Source of the DNA: Bryum argenteum
Lineage: Eukaryota > Streptophyta > Bryopsida > Bryales > Bryaceae
Assembly (NCBI GenBank): GCA_037043015.1
Contig: CM073324.1
Span: forward strand, 10,871,013 to 10,935,012
Reading direction: 5' to 3'
Length of the DNA stretch: 64,000 nt
Shown here: positions 48,308 through 62,160 of the stretch, piece by piece
How positions within the stretch are numbered: the stretch's first letter is position 1
How the letters are laid out: each line of letters starts with the position of its first letter
Translations under genes and position numbers: made by a program
The notes under the pieces: model-generated
Database searches by the model: none
What the model saw: only the letters and a program-made list of their open reading frames with translations
Told to the model about the DNA's origin: nothing

Positions 48308-51300
48308 CTCCTCTCTTTCCCCTCGCTCTCTCTCGCTCGCTCACTCACTCCCTCTCGCCCGTCTCCTTACCCTGAAAAGCGACAAACTCGCTTCACAAGC
48401 GCAGTGTAGTGCCGATCTTTGGATCCTCCATCACATTTCCAGTCCGGAGTTTGAAAAGAAGCTCCCGGCGAAAGAACACGCTAAACAGTAAAGGAGGGGG
48501 GAACGAAACAACTGCCGAGAAAGGAGTCAGTAAGGTAAGTGGGTCCGTCCGTCCGCGTGTGGCAGTCGGAGACCAACTAAGGTAAGTGGGACACTGAGCA
48601 GAGCAGCTGAACGTCGTGTGTTCTCTCTTTTCTTTTCTCTCCTGTCCTGTCTTGCCAGCTTGAGTTGCGACGAGGGCCAAGCTGGTGGGCGACACGGGCT
48701 GGAATCCTGCCAGATTCGGCCACTCACAGCATGTTGAGCTCGGCTCGGAAATGGACTGGAAAGGAAAGGGAGGGAGGGAGGAAAGGAAGGAAGGAAGGGG
48801 TGATGGTGGCTGGTAACGGCGACGCCTACGACGGCGATGACGCTGCCGGCGACTGTGGGTAGCGCACGCGGGCGGCCTTCATGCGGCTGCGACTCCACCT
48901 CAGCTGCCACATCGGCCGCCACGTCGGCTGCTTCTCCCACTAAAGTTGAGCTGTACCGGTGCATTTATAGACTGCACATGGCCTCCTTGCTGACCGGCCG
49001 TCACTCTTCATTCTATTTAATGTTCCGGCAGGGGTAGCTCCACCCGCGCCCCCAAATCTGAACCTCATAACTTTCTGGTTGGAACACTGAAAAGCGCTCT
49101 CCTTGAATTTTGAATGTAGCCCGAGTGCTCATTTTTTGGGTTCTTCTAAATTTCATCAATTATTCAATTTGTAATCAAAAGATGAAATTCCTTTGCAGCT
49201 AGTCTTCATATTACTTTGTCGACCTCCTAATAAAATTTCTCCTAATATCATTTCTCCTAATATTAATTCTCCAACTAAGTACAAGAATACGAGACTTAGG
49301 TGGTGTTTAGTGCCTTGGAGATAAGTTACGCTTGTTCTTTGAAAACTCAAAATGGAAACAAAGAGTGGACCCTTCATTCTCAAGCTACCCTTTTAGTGAT
49401 GGACCCATTTAGTAATAAAGTTCATTGAATTCGATTAATTGATGAGAAATTTAACAAATTAGCTTACCAGAATATCTTAAATTTTCACAAGCTTCCATTT
49501 TATGTATAGTAAGCTCATTATGCATGTACATAACTTCACAAGTAAGTCGTCGAACCATTTATTAGTTGGTAGCATCCTTCTTTTTATTGCATAATCAAGA
49601 AAATTTTATTAAGACCTAAAATTATGAATTTTGAATTTAGAGTGCAATAAATGCTTTGAAAGTGGAGAGAATCATTGATGTAGAATTGGTTGTAATTAGT
49701 AGCAAGTAAGAAGTTATTAGAGTACAAGATAGAGTTTGTACCAAGAAAGTACGTCTCTTCTTAAATTTTATCAAAATTATATGGGTATTTAAGGTGATAC
49801 TACCATGCAATTGATATCTTACCCTCTACCATGGCAAAGCCATATAAAAAAGAATTTAATTGCAACCCTTTACAAGCTCTGATACAATGTTACATGCTAT
49901 CCTAATTTAAAGGATTCAAAAAAGTTGCTCGTGGTTCTATTTGTTTATGCACATCTTATCAAAGGTGGAAAATCAACTACAAAGAGGAGAAAGCCTATAG
50001 CGTGCATGCATCTTACTTAACTTATCAGCATAAGCTAAATCATAATATATAAATAAATTTTCCTCTATAATAGTGTTTACATTCATGCCAAAGAGTTTTT
50101 CGTTGGCCAATTTGCGCCATTGAATCAAAACTCATCGCACATAGAGGAAATTAGGGAAAAATAGGATTATTGATAACTATACACCCCATGTACACCCGTA
50201 CATATTCTTCCAATTATTTCTAAATTTTAAATCATTGCTTTCTAGTGTGCTTAGTTTCTTAGGACATTCCCAACGAAGTGTTGAAGGCGTAGCTAAATGT
50301 GGCTAGGAAGGAGGGGTTGCTAAACGTACACAACTTTCCCAACAAACTAGCTAAACCACCTTGCTATATTCCACCTTCCACCACATCATGACAAAAATTA
50401 AAACGTACATGAAATCCCAAAATTCAAGAGTTTTGAGGTTCAGCTTTCCAAAAGGCCACATGAAAATTTCCAAAACTCTAGTAAACGACGTGTTTGGGTG
50501 GGAGTTGGATGGGTAGAGGGCTGTCGGGGGCCGCAACCTTCACGTTGGAGCCTCTCTTTGTCGGCCAGCCAAAGATGACATGTCAAATTGCCACAAAGTT
50601 AGGGAAGAAAAAAAAAATGACCTTTGCCATGTTCTATCTAGCCAAATTTGTCCATTTAGCTAGTCTATTGGAAATGCCTTCAGATACGATTTGATGTAAA
50701 AGGAAATTTTGAATGAAGCATCGAATGAATCTCGAATGGAGCATGCATCTAGGCACAAAATTTATCTCAGTTTTTTTCTTAGTGCATTTTTTTTTTTTTT
50801 TTTTTTTGGGTGATATTTTTATTTGTTTTTCACAAACTCTCTCATATGGCATATGGTGTGAACCCAAAGAGACGTTGCTCATAAACACCCCTAACAACTT
50901 ATCACCAACATGTTTTGGGCACATTCAAATGATTGAGAGAGGACTTTTAGAGTAGCCTGTCTTATTCCTCACAAACTCCACCTTTTTCAGGTTCATGGAT
51001 TGACAAAAGTTAAAAATTCCTTTAACTTATTTCATGCATGCATGACATGCACACTCAGCAGCAAGCATTTGCAACTTCCCGGAATCATATGGAACTTATG
51101 ACAAGCGGAATTCAAGCTCATTAGCATACTAGCAGTTGTTGGAAGGCTTCCATCCAACAAGAGAGAGCCTTGACTTCAAACTTGCTAGGAGTTTTTTCTT
51201 GGATCCTTCACTATACACTTTTATTTATTCAAGGATTTTTCTTGGCCCACATTTTGGCCCACAATAGGCTTGACAATTTCTATATAGCACATGAAAAATC

Positions 51301-53459
51301 CACTTTTTGACAATGACTTCTTTCTCCTTGGGAGTTGCTACGAAGTTGGTTTAGTAGAACTTATTTTTGAATAGATAGTTAAAAGCTCAAATATTTTACT
51401 AGCTTACTTAGCATTTTGTACTTGATCTATGGAAGCGTTTGATTCCTTAGCGCCCCAACTTATTTTTAGCCAAAAAACACATTTTGGAAAACATTGTGAT
51501 GGAATATGAAAATGAAGATAAGTTATTTAGATCTGCAGTGCACCGTACAGATTATAATAGACTTCTTGTAGGTCATGGGTCATACAAATCTAAACTAGAA
51601 AGTTGTTCACCTTCATCTCAATATTATTTTTGTCAAAAAAGAAAAAATAAAATAAAATTTTGGCTTAAAAAAAAACCTTGTGATGGTGAAAACAGCCAAA
51701 AAATTTAAGTCGGGAAAAGAATCCAAAACTAGAACCTTTACACTTAAATCTACGCCTTACCTACAAGATTTCGGACAAGATTTATACTGCTACGAATTTA
51801 AATCCAAATAAGAAACTTGAAATCTAACAATGGATGAAGGAGATACAACTCTCAAAAAATCGTCCATTTCTTCACTTTTTTCATTGTGGAAACATTGTTG
51901 CAAGTCTAATACTCATGTTATTCAGAGCAAAAACCTTGCAACTAGAAAGTTGTTAAAATGCATCTAAAGATCATACTTGTGTAAAAAAACTTCATGTAAA
52001 AATATTTTACAAAATTAGTTTGCAATGGTAAAACATGCTCCATGTTTAAAATTCTAATACCAAAGGTTGCCTTCACTAAAATGCTTACCACTAATTTATA
52101 CTTCATTATATGGATTTTTGATTTTTACCGAAAAATAAATTAGACTCGATTTGGGACCCAAGGCAAGTGATTTCATCCAAATTAGACTTTGGATGAAGAA
52201 GTTATAGCTTTTCAAAGTTTCTACCGGTCATCCAATGTTGTTTTTTGACATTCCTCATGTTTTGGGGTTAAATATGTTGCATGCAATTCAATGCAAGAGG
52301 TCTAGCCTTAAATTATTATTTCTTTGTTTAGTTTTAGGGAGTATTCAACATTCTAAGGTTGTGTTCTACCCCAAAAAAAATCTTCTTGAGGAAATTGGTA
52401 TATATATATATTTTTTTTTTTTTTTATTTTTTTTTTTTTACATATTTGAGATTAACATAATTAAGCTATCAAGTTCTCAAATTACAAATAATTGTGAAAG
52501 AATACCACTTATGAACAACATGAATCTTAATAATTACATATTAACGCATCCTTCGATCGTGATTTGTAAATTGGGTTCTACATGTGAAGAATGACAATGA
52601 TCACATGTGTCTCTAAGATTTTATATAGTCTTGCAAATAATAGCCTATGTGAACACCTCAAGTAAAATTTCTCAATATTTCAAGTATTTTGGTTCACAAC
52701 ATCTTTGAAAAGTGCTGACCATATCAAACTATTCTTCCTCTAAGTAAAAAAACTAATTAAAAAAGAACCATTGAAGTATAAAAAATGGATACTTTTACCT
52801 CGCAAAAGCTATTTAATATATAGAGCTCCATCAAAGTTTTTCAATGTAAGAAAAGTGTAATTACAATAACTTAATTTTCTGAAGAAGGCAACCAAGCTCT
52901 TAAACATGACCACTTCTAATTCTAGACACCAATTTACTATTTTGTTATATAACTGATATCATCTATGAGGAAATTGTTGATCCAAATATCACACAAGGAT
53001 CATTGCAAACCTCTATCTTACCTTACTCAATCTCAATAATCTCCAACCTATTTCATAAGATGATATACTTCACAATATTTCATGGTATTCATAAAATCAT
53101 TGGAGATAATTATAATCATTTCCGTAGTGTTGTGACAATCGTTTTGTCAAATTTAAATTGTTTGATGACTCACGTTGCTTGGCATCACGGACTATGCCAG
53201 TTGCTATATCAATGTCTAATTTTTGTGTCAATCCTTTAATATCTAGTAATCATGAGAAATAATTCTTATTGTTAATAAACATAAACCACTATGCAACTAT
53301 GTTATAAATCAATCAACATATACTCATATGTTATTTTAAAGCTCTTAGTTGAATTTTCATACTTAAAGTGTCCAAATTTATGTAGGAGTTTCTAAAAACC
53401 ACAAATATAATCTTTGAAAATCTCTATAGTATATCATTTTGCCAGAACTTAAATACCAT
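48308..53459. other. Long intergenic region, LCB2 leader then AT-rich DNA
   Basis: 48308-49030 is GC-richer with CT-rich and GA-rich runs and should hold the LCB2 leader and promoter; antisense and sense frames here are compositional. From 49100 to 53459 the DNA is very AT-rich, with a poly(T) run near 50790-50806 and T-rich runs near 52410-52440. A TCTCCTAATAT-type short repeat is at 49228-49270. No gene is supported. Confidence 0.6.
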
Positions 53460-56400
53460 TCAACTTAAAAGCTCACCTTTGATTGCTCCATGTTGGCATG
53501 GAGCTTTATGACAACTTGTAGAATCTTCATGGGTGTTTTCAGTTTGCATACTATCGACCAAAGAAAATCGTTTCGGAGATGGTTTATTGCTGATTATTCT
53601 AGATTGAATATTATTCGATGACAATTCACGCTTATTCTTTATGTCTTCTTTTGGAGACGTATAAACAGGATTTTCATGTTCATTTAGAGGTATTGTTGAT
53701 AATTGGGAGCTTTCGAGAGGATCTAAGGAGACAAGTTCATAAGGAGGTGGAGACCTTGCATATAATACATTTTGATTTCTTTTGATATTTGGGAACAAAG
53801 ATTCATTTTTTTGTTGAGATTGATCATTAACAGGAATGCATGTCGATTGCGTAGTTAATGATGTAGGAGGGTCAAGTGAACAAACAAGTGTGGAAGGTTT
53901 AGTGAATGATTCAAGTCCGCTATAAGCAACATCTTTAGCATTTCGTATTTTTTCATCTTCAAAATTATTCCTTACAACTCTACTCTGATTTTGTGCATTG
54001 CTACTTTCAGGTCCTTTTAGAAGAATTCCATCATCTTGAATTCTTTCATTGGCAAGCGATAGTTTATCATTCAAATTTTGGCTTGTGTTGTGCTTCAAAC
54101 TATCTTTTGATGCCAAAGCAGAATTTCTAGGCATGTTTGACTCCTGTATTATGATATCATGTAATCCATGACTTTAAGCATTACACATAACTCATAAAGC
54201 CTTAAGTTACTTAACATTATTTTCATAGTAGGAAACTAAACACTACTTTAAATACTTAGCATGTATAAAGATAATAAAGTTTATAAAAAATATAATATGA
54301 GGATTGCACTATTACAATTATTAATATTATGATTCTAAGTGATATCTTCTTTTCTGAATGCATAATGAAACTACGTCTTGAAAAGAGGTTGAGCTTACCA
54401 AAGCTGCCAAAAATGGAGTCAAACATATAACAAGTGGAATAAGAACTACCCACCAAACCCACCAATGATCACTTGTGACTGTAACGCCTACAGTTACAAA
54501 CAGAAGCCAAACCTGTACAAGAGTAGGTTGAAAAATATAAACACAATATACAAGAGACATAAGAGACTGCGTGAGAGAAAGTCTTTGTTAACTTAATATG
54601 GTTATATAAGATTGTTTGCATTAGATATTGGATCACATTTTGTACATATATTGCTAATTTTCTAGTTACTCATACTTGTAGTAATCCTCCATATTTTAGA
54701 TAATCAACAAACTTGTATCCTCCAATACTGTAAACCATAATATTTGTTGAGCATCCGGTAGGTGTCATGAATCCAGCTGACGATGCCATCATAAGTATGT
54801 ATGCAAATGGTTTAAAGTCAAGATTTTGTTGTTGTGCAGCAGCCAAGGCTACTGGGAACATAATGGTCACTGCAGCATTATTTGTAATGGCTAACGAAAA
54901 CACTGTTGTAGCGATATAAGTGCACGTTATGAGTCCAAACTGTAGCCAATCCAATAATATGTTTATATAATGAATTTAAATTTAGGTAAAAACTTATATT
55001 TTTGAAATGAAGTTAATTGAAGCTTTGTCAAAAAAAATCCATTGGTTTCAAAAGTCCAATCTCTAGTAAAATTCTAAATTCTTTCATTTTTTTTGTGAAA
55101 TTGAGTTGGTATATATAATCTATAGCATATATACTTCATAGGATTGTTATTAGAATTACAAAATCATGAGTCAACACACATTATAAAATATTGTAGAGTG
55201 TGTTATATAGAGCAACACTAACATGAATAGAGTGTAGCTGATTGAACTGCTTACAACAGTTTTTCCAGCTAGTCCCATAAGAACCTTTGCTACAAGATCA
55301 GCAGCACCACTTTGTACCATAGCTTCTGAAATTCCAAATGCAGCAGAAATCATAATAAGCACCGGTAGCTCTAATGCATCCTAAAAAGAAAATTGCAAAT
55401 GTTCTTGGTTAGATGTCAATATAACGTTGTAAAATAATGAAATACTATTTTATTTCCATCCAGTTTTTAAGCATAAATTCTATTTCAGACAAATTAGTTA
55501 CTTTATGATAGTATTATATTCAATTTGATGTATGGTGTAAGGATTATGCTCATTTTTCTCTTTACTAAATAATCAACTATATGTAACTTCTTAAAATTAT
55601 GATATTTAATGTTGTACCATTGCATCTTGAGGTGTCAAACATCTACATAGTAATAAACCGGCACAAGCATACAAAGCCGCAGTTATAAGCTCAACACCAA
55701 ATGCACTTGCAAAAACCATAGCAATAACGATAATTGTTGCGATACCCGCTTTTTTACGTTGAACGGGAACAAATCCTGGAAGCTATATTCAAGAAACAAA
55801 ATGTTAACTTCATCTAATCATGTAGAAATCATTTTTGAAGCTTAAGCACTTCCATATTGCAGATTCAATAAATATGTTAAATCATGCAAAGTTTGCAAAT
55901 GATGCTATTCTCAAATATACATTATGACAAAGTTTGATATACTATGATAATTGGCAATTGAAACCTACTATTCTCTCATTCATATTTTCTATATTAAAAT
56001 CACTAAAGTTTTAAAAATATTGGAATCATCACCTTAGACACAAGAGCGAATGTAGAGTTGTTCCTATGCTTAGAAACAAATTCTGAACCATCGGCAACCA
56101 TCAATAAACAATCTCCAGCTGCAAGTTCCAGTTTTCCAATGGGGCTGTACACAAATGACATAGTTTTCAAAAATCGTTGTAAAGATTAGAGATCTAGTTA
56201 CGATTTTCTATGTATGTACGTATATGTCTTTTTTCTACTTGTATATCACCTTGAAAATATTGTAAAACTTTGTGTATTTTATATGATAATAGTGATAGCC
56301 TATTGTAATCCAATGAGTTATATAACTATTGTCGATACTTTCATATATCTACTTCTCTTTGAATAAAATTTCCACAAATAAAAAGTTGATTTTTGATTTG

Positions 56401-59400
56401 AGATACAATGTTAGTAAAGCACCAAAAATCTATCTCTTAAAGTTTGCAATAATCCAAGTATATTTTGCAAAAACTCATACATGACTTAAATCATTTCAGG
56501 ATTTGGATGTTTAGTCCAAACTCTATACACCAAGAAGCTAAATTCATGTTTTTCAAGTCAAAACAAAATTTTAATCATAAAGATGATAGTTTATTCACTT
56601 GAGCATAGCCCCCTATTGTCCAGTTTCTTACTCATGTTGAAATTCGAGAAAGTTTATGAAATTGAGTGTTGTATTAATTTCAGTTTGAGAGTGTTACCCT
56701 AAGTATGTCATTGTTTTGGACTTATCATTATAATTGAAAAGGGTTGACTAACATAATAAGCTTAGTGTTTTTCACCATGAATGACAAATTTTGTACTTTG
56801 TATAACTCTTCCTGTTTAGTTGGATTTAATCCTCTTGAATTCTTGAAGGTTGTTTGCTTTATAAATTTATATTGATTACAATTCTACCCACAACTATAGG
56901 CGAAGCTTTTTAGGAATCAATACTAGAGCTTGCTATATAAAATTATTATTTTTATCAAAACTAAAAATGATGCCAAATTTCTTGATTTAAAGATCAAATA
57001 GTAATCAATTTGGAAATTTTACAATTTATGTTTTAACCAACATTCTCTACCACTTATTTGTTGATGTTTTATTTGATTGAAATGTTGAAAAAATATCATA
57101 AACCAAATAATTCTCATAATAAGAGAATCCAAAGAATAAAGACTTGAAGTTAAATTCAATTAGAAGTTGGTCTCTTTTAAGAAATTAACATTCAAGAGAT
57201 TATATCCATAACTTATATGTATACATTTATAGTTTGTTAGTTACTTAGAAACAAAGTTCACATTTATGAACGTATTCAATGGATTGGAAAAAGTGTACAA
57301 ATTTAGCACTAACACTCTTCTTATTGAGCACCTTGAATGTCCACAAGCAATACACTTTAGAATATGAAGGGTTAGATTTTTATGAAACTTAATGGAAATT
57401 GGGACTCGAGTTTCTTTCAATTCAACAACTAGTCATATCATACCATAGAATGTAGAATTTGGATCATACCAATCAATGACTCGTGCATGGCGGTGAACAG
57501 CAACAATGGCAGCCTTAAAACGAGTTCGAAATTGTAACTCAGCTACACGTTTTTGCACCATAGGAGATCCAGCAGCTACTACAGCTTCAACAAGGCATTG
57601 ATTTACACTTAATCTATTTAAATCAACTTCTTCTTGACCCTGCACTGTCAAAATCATTGACTTTGTGTGTAAAGATTGTAAAATGGTGGAAAATTCTAAA
57701 CTTAATTCAAAATAATTTATCAACTCCAATATGAACAAACACTTATATAGATTTGCACACAAAAAGAATTTATAACTCCACATACTTTAGAAATCAACCC
57801 AAAAGATGATTTAAATTTTTTATCGTGCAATCAAACCCTATTGACATTGGTTCATTACTTACCTCATCTTCCGAAAGTGCTAATCCATCAAGTTGAGTTA
57901 GAGATAAGATAGAATCAATGACCCCTGTAAATTGCAAATGATCTTTTGGACGCATTTGGAAATCCCCTGAAGGATTTGGATATGATTGTTCATCTCGTCG
58001 AACTTGCAACAAAGTAAGTCCTGGTTGACGATTTAAACCAGCTTGCTCTATTGTCTTCCGAGCCAATGAAGAAGTTGGTTTTATTACAAGCACCATACTA
58101 TATTCCCTGATATTATAATGTATGACAGAGTCTTTTTATTGAAGATTATTTGAATCTATTTGAGATACTTGAAGACTATATCCTACTAATGACAATATTT
58201 TAGTTTCTCACAAGTGCAAATGAGTTTTTTCTTTCTTATATAATGGTCATCACCATCTATGTACAAATCAAACTAAAGCTTCATTGAATGTCAATGAATA
58301 TTTAATACCATGTATTGTTGTTTGGAAGCTTAAGTTTTTAGATTCAAGTATAAGAAAGGCATTGAATATAAGAAAAATGTTTCATATTTCACAATTCATA
58401 GTTGTATCATAGTACAACCATAAGAGATAGTATATGTAGACATTGGCAAACAAAGTAGTAAAATTTGCTCTCATATATGCTACCTTGCACTAAAAGTTGT
58501 GATTTGTATCGATAAGCGATCAGGAAGTAGTTTTCCGGATAGAGCAAGAATATATAACAAACCAGCAACTGTAACAGGAATGCCCACAACACCAATCTCA
58601 AAGATATTCATTTTTAGGTCAGGAACTTTCTTAGCTGCCATCGATAATACTACAAGATTTGTACTTGCTCCAATAAGAGTCATTGTACCACCTAGAAGAG
58701 CTGCAAAACTTAACGGTAGTAAAAGCTTTGATGGAGCCATTTTTACCTGAGAGTACATTGTACAATATTTTCAATAACATAAACATGATGGTATGCTCAA
58801 TTGCAATATCAATATGGAAGTGTCGATTGGTAAAAGTTACTATGAAGAGTAGAACAAGAAAAGATTGTGAACGTTATCCTTGAGCTTCCAAAAGAAATTC
58901 AAATATCATAGGTTAGATATAGACACAAGAGTTGAACCAATGATTCGCTTTGCAATGTGCCATAGTTTAATCACTTGGCTAAAACAACTTTGTCTCAACA
59001 ATCTAAGAACATTTTTGACTTTTGCAAAAGTTGTACAAAAGGGTATATGGTTGAGTTGAAGGTTATACATATTGATGCAATCTAGAAAAAAATGTGAAAT
59101 GATTGCTAAATTATATTTTCGAAGCTCAATAATTATCCACATTATGTTTGAGATTGAAGCTTATTGTGGCAAAAATTGATACCTTTTTTGAAAACTCAAC
59201 AATAGGTGGTATCATCATTGCAACCAGTGGGATATTAGCAAGGAAAGCGCTAAAAATAGCCACAGGTACGGTAAACTTTATAAGGATCCATACTAAACTA
59301 TCTTTTGTTTTCCATACTCTTTGACCTGGCTTTATCACATCTTTCTTTGTATTGAATAGCATTGATGAAACATATTCGAGACCTCCAGATTGTTCAATTC

Positions 59401-59809
59401 CTACTCACAGTAGCTCAAGGTATTTTAGTTTTTTCATTTTTAATAACAATAGAGAAATACTATTAAAGAATGATATATTAGACTACTACCAAAAATTGAC
59501 ATACAATATTGCAACAAACATACCTTTAGCAACGATGAATAAGACTGCAACGGCAATCATGGCCTCATCAGCAAATCCATGAAATGCATCTTCTACACTC
59601 AAGATTCCAAGTGGGATGAATATTATAAGAATTCCCATCATAACCATGTAGGGAGGACCTAATTCTGCAACTAAAGCAATTAACATACATACAATAAGAC
59701 CAATTGTGGTCCATCCTTGCCATTCTACTTTTGAAATGTCTATACTTGGTGGCGGTATTGAGCTTTGATTTGTAGTGTTAGCTTGTGTCGCATTCGATAT
59801 TATTGACAT
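53460..59809 (-). CDS. SAC1-like SLC13/DASS sodium:sulfate-type transporter with RCK_C insert
   Basis: Eleven exons join in phase to 881 residues: 59524-59809, 59183-59400, 58484-58746, 57863-58106, 57470-57639, 56033-56144, 55618-55782, 55255-55380, 54676-54939, 54399-54512, 53460-54143. Membrane segments begin near residue 35. The two Ser-Thr-Asn motifs of the DASS fold are present (LIGASTNLVVLS in exon 3, PTGCSTNIMVYS in exon 9). Between the halves (about residues 257-431) lie two segments like TrkA-C/RCK_C domains (MVLVIKPTSSLARKTIEQA ... RPKDHLQFTG; GKLELAAGDCLLMVADG). The C-terminal 227 residues are Ser/Asn-rich and probably cytosolic. This layout is that of Chlamydomonas SAC1/SLT proteins, which sense or carry sulfate; substrate and role here are inferred. 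The gene is strikingly AT-rich with a 1.3-kb intron. Confidence 0.87.
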
Positions 59810-60925
59810 TGTAATTGAGCATCAATTTTAATGTCACAATGTCCATCAATAGTTTCTCTTGTACATATTAATATGAAGTCAAAGGATAAGAGTACTTAGA
59901 TTTAACACAACTCCTAAGATCCACACATTCAATATTCCACTCAAAATTCTTAAATTTGAGGATTGCATAACCATTATATTGTCAATAAATGAATCATTCA
60001 TGTGGTCATTATGAATACAACATTGCAATTAGGGTTTCATTCTATTGTAGTTGAAAATTTGAGCTACTAGAATCATCAAAGTTTTTGAACGAGCTCTTAA
60101 CATTATAAGTAAGTATTAAGATGAAGATATTCATGCATTCTCATATAATGAAGGACTCTTAAATAAAAATCTTTTAATGGTTATCATAGTTTGGCATGTT
60201 TTCTACATAATACTTTGAATTCGTTTTTAAAATCATGAAGTTCTTGAGGTATTAACATTCTCGATATAGCTTATTAAGACTCATGACACTCTCAAAAGTC
60301 AAGTTACTTGCAATGACTTCCATAGCCAATGATGTCAAAACCAATGAGTCTCATAAAAAACTTTGAAAACTTCAACCCTCACCCTCAAAGAAAAAATGTC
60401 ATCGCTATTTTTGTTTTTGATTTCTTATTCTTGAGAGAACCTACTTCGGAATCATAGATTGTTCACACTAAGCCTTCAAAGTGAAACAAGAGAAGGTTTG
60501 ACATTAGTGTTAAAAAACTTACTATTAGGCGATAGGAATAGTATTCTTCTAGGTTTTTATTATTTTATCATATGATAAAACTTAAGTCATGGTTATTAGA
60601 GTACAAGGAATATGCCATATATATGTCAAGAATCTTTTACATATGTATTTATTTTTGTACTTCTACTATATATATATGGTATCTTGATGATGATACTTCC
60701 AAGTACAGAAATAATCCAAAAGTCCGAGCAATAACGTAGTCGATATTTGAAAGTAAACAAACATTCTTCTACTCCGGTAATGTGAATTTTAGCCAATCAT
60801 ACCAAATTCCAATGGCTAATGATAGAAACTATAACTTATATTGATTTTCAATATTTCACTTTCTTTCATTAAAAAATAAACATATATTATCTATAGGTAT
60901 TCAACCATATTGATTTAATTTGATT

Positions 60926-61193
60926 TTAATCCCTAAAGGTCCTTGATACAAAATTGTTTATATTATCAAAAAGAACCTTCTTCTGCTTCAGGTGCAAAGA
61001 AACTCAATCTAAGCATTGATTAGAAGATCCAACCGTAGGATCTTGAAGTTAACTTGACCCTTTTCTCGAATGTCAAATTTGAACCGTTAATTTTTCCCCA
61101 AATTTGAGATTATAATGGTCAAAGTTGGCTGAATTTTCTCCCTGCGGAAATTCCAAAAAGTGATTTCCGCTCTCTTGGACCTTTAGGAGTTAA
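60926..61193. mobile_element. TTAA-flanked MITE, copy 3
   Basis: It starts TTAATCCCTAAAGGTCCTTG and, from the other end, TTAACTCCTAAAGGTCCAAG, an inverted repeat of about 17 bp including TTAA, with two mismatches in that stretch. It is 268 bp and non-coding. The interior matches copy 2 at about 1514-1849. Confidence 0.8.
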
Positions 61194-61457
61194 GCAAAAT
61201 TCCATGAGAAATATAAAATGCACATTCATGGGGCATCTAAGTTCTTTACTAAACCCCTTGGGCCATAACCCCTCAAGACGACCAATTTGGTCATTTATAA
61301 CCCTTTTGGCATATAGCCAATAGAAAGATTTGAACATTCTTTTTGTCAACTACAAAGAGAAACGGACAAGGACAACAAGAATTGGTCGTCCTCAGCGTCT
61401 GAGAACTTGATTGCAACCATGTTATAATATCTGCACATGGGCTGATCCGCTCATAGC

Positions 61458-61530
61458 AAAAAAAGACGCATTTAAGTTCTGGCACTTCTCAAAGCAAAAA
61501 AAAGATGCATTTAAGTTCTGGCACTTCTCC
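61458..61530 (+). repeat. Direct repeat of about 38 bp, two copies
   Basis: AGCAAAAAAAGACGCATTTA followed by AGTTCTGGCACTTCTC occurs twice in tandem with small changes. Confidence 0.8.
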
Positions 61531-62160
61531 CGTAAATCGAGGCTTCTTAATGGCAACATTCACCAAATTCCTTGAATCATGTGTACCTGATACAATTCAT
61601 GTTGTTCGGTCTACCATATTTTGCCACTTACAAAAAACAATCGTAACTCATGAATCAACACCTGATTAGGTGCATTATATTCCATTCCAAATACCACAGC
61701 CAAAAGAGTTACTTCTCAACGCTCCTGTCTAACAAAATTGAATGTGTAAGCTACAGATTTCATCTGCAGTCGATCGTCAGATGATCCTGGAATAGCTCTT
61801 TGGCATCCTTGTTCGAAGCCGAGCAATTTCAAGACTGAGTGTTCCATTGTTAGAAATCATGATAAACCTCACAAAATTTCTTTACACTGGATGCATCAAT
61901 GGACAATGTCGTGAGAGAGACCAGAGCGTAAATTTATTACCACAGCTCCGACCAGCAAAACATTATTGCTCACAGCATGGATTTCGATCACACACTGGTG
62001 TCTACGATAATCCTCGAGTGACCGATCAATTGAATAAAGATCGCGTACCCTGAATCACAAACTCTACGCCCGAAAGTCTCATCTTCACAACTTCGTGTAC
62101 ATCAAGCAATGGACTACGAGAATAGCAATTTGTATATTACAATATTGCAGGCGCCAGTCC

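Larger units (their letters stand above)
59810..62160. other. AT-rich intergenic region with a MITE and a small duplication
   Basis: Leader side of the transporter gene, then AT-rich DNA. It contains the MITE at 60926-61193 and a direct repeat at 61458-61530. No gene is supported. Confidence 0.6.

Noticed and set aside
48393..48964. Ser/Arg- and Ala/Val-rich frames upstream of LCB2
   Set aside because: They lie in CT/GA-rich leader DNA and overlap on both strands with no family motif.
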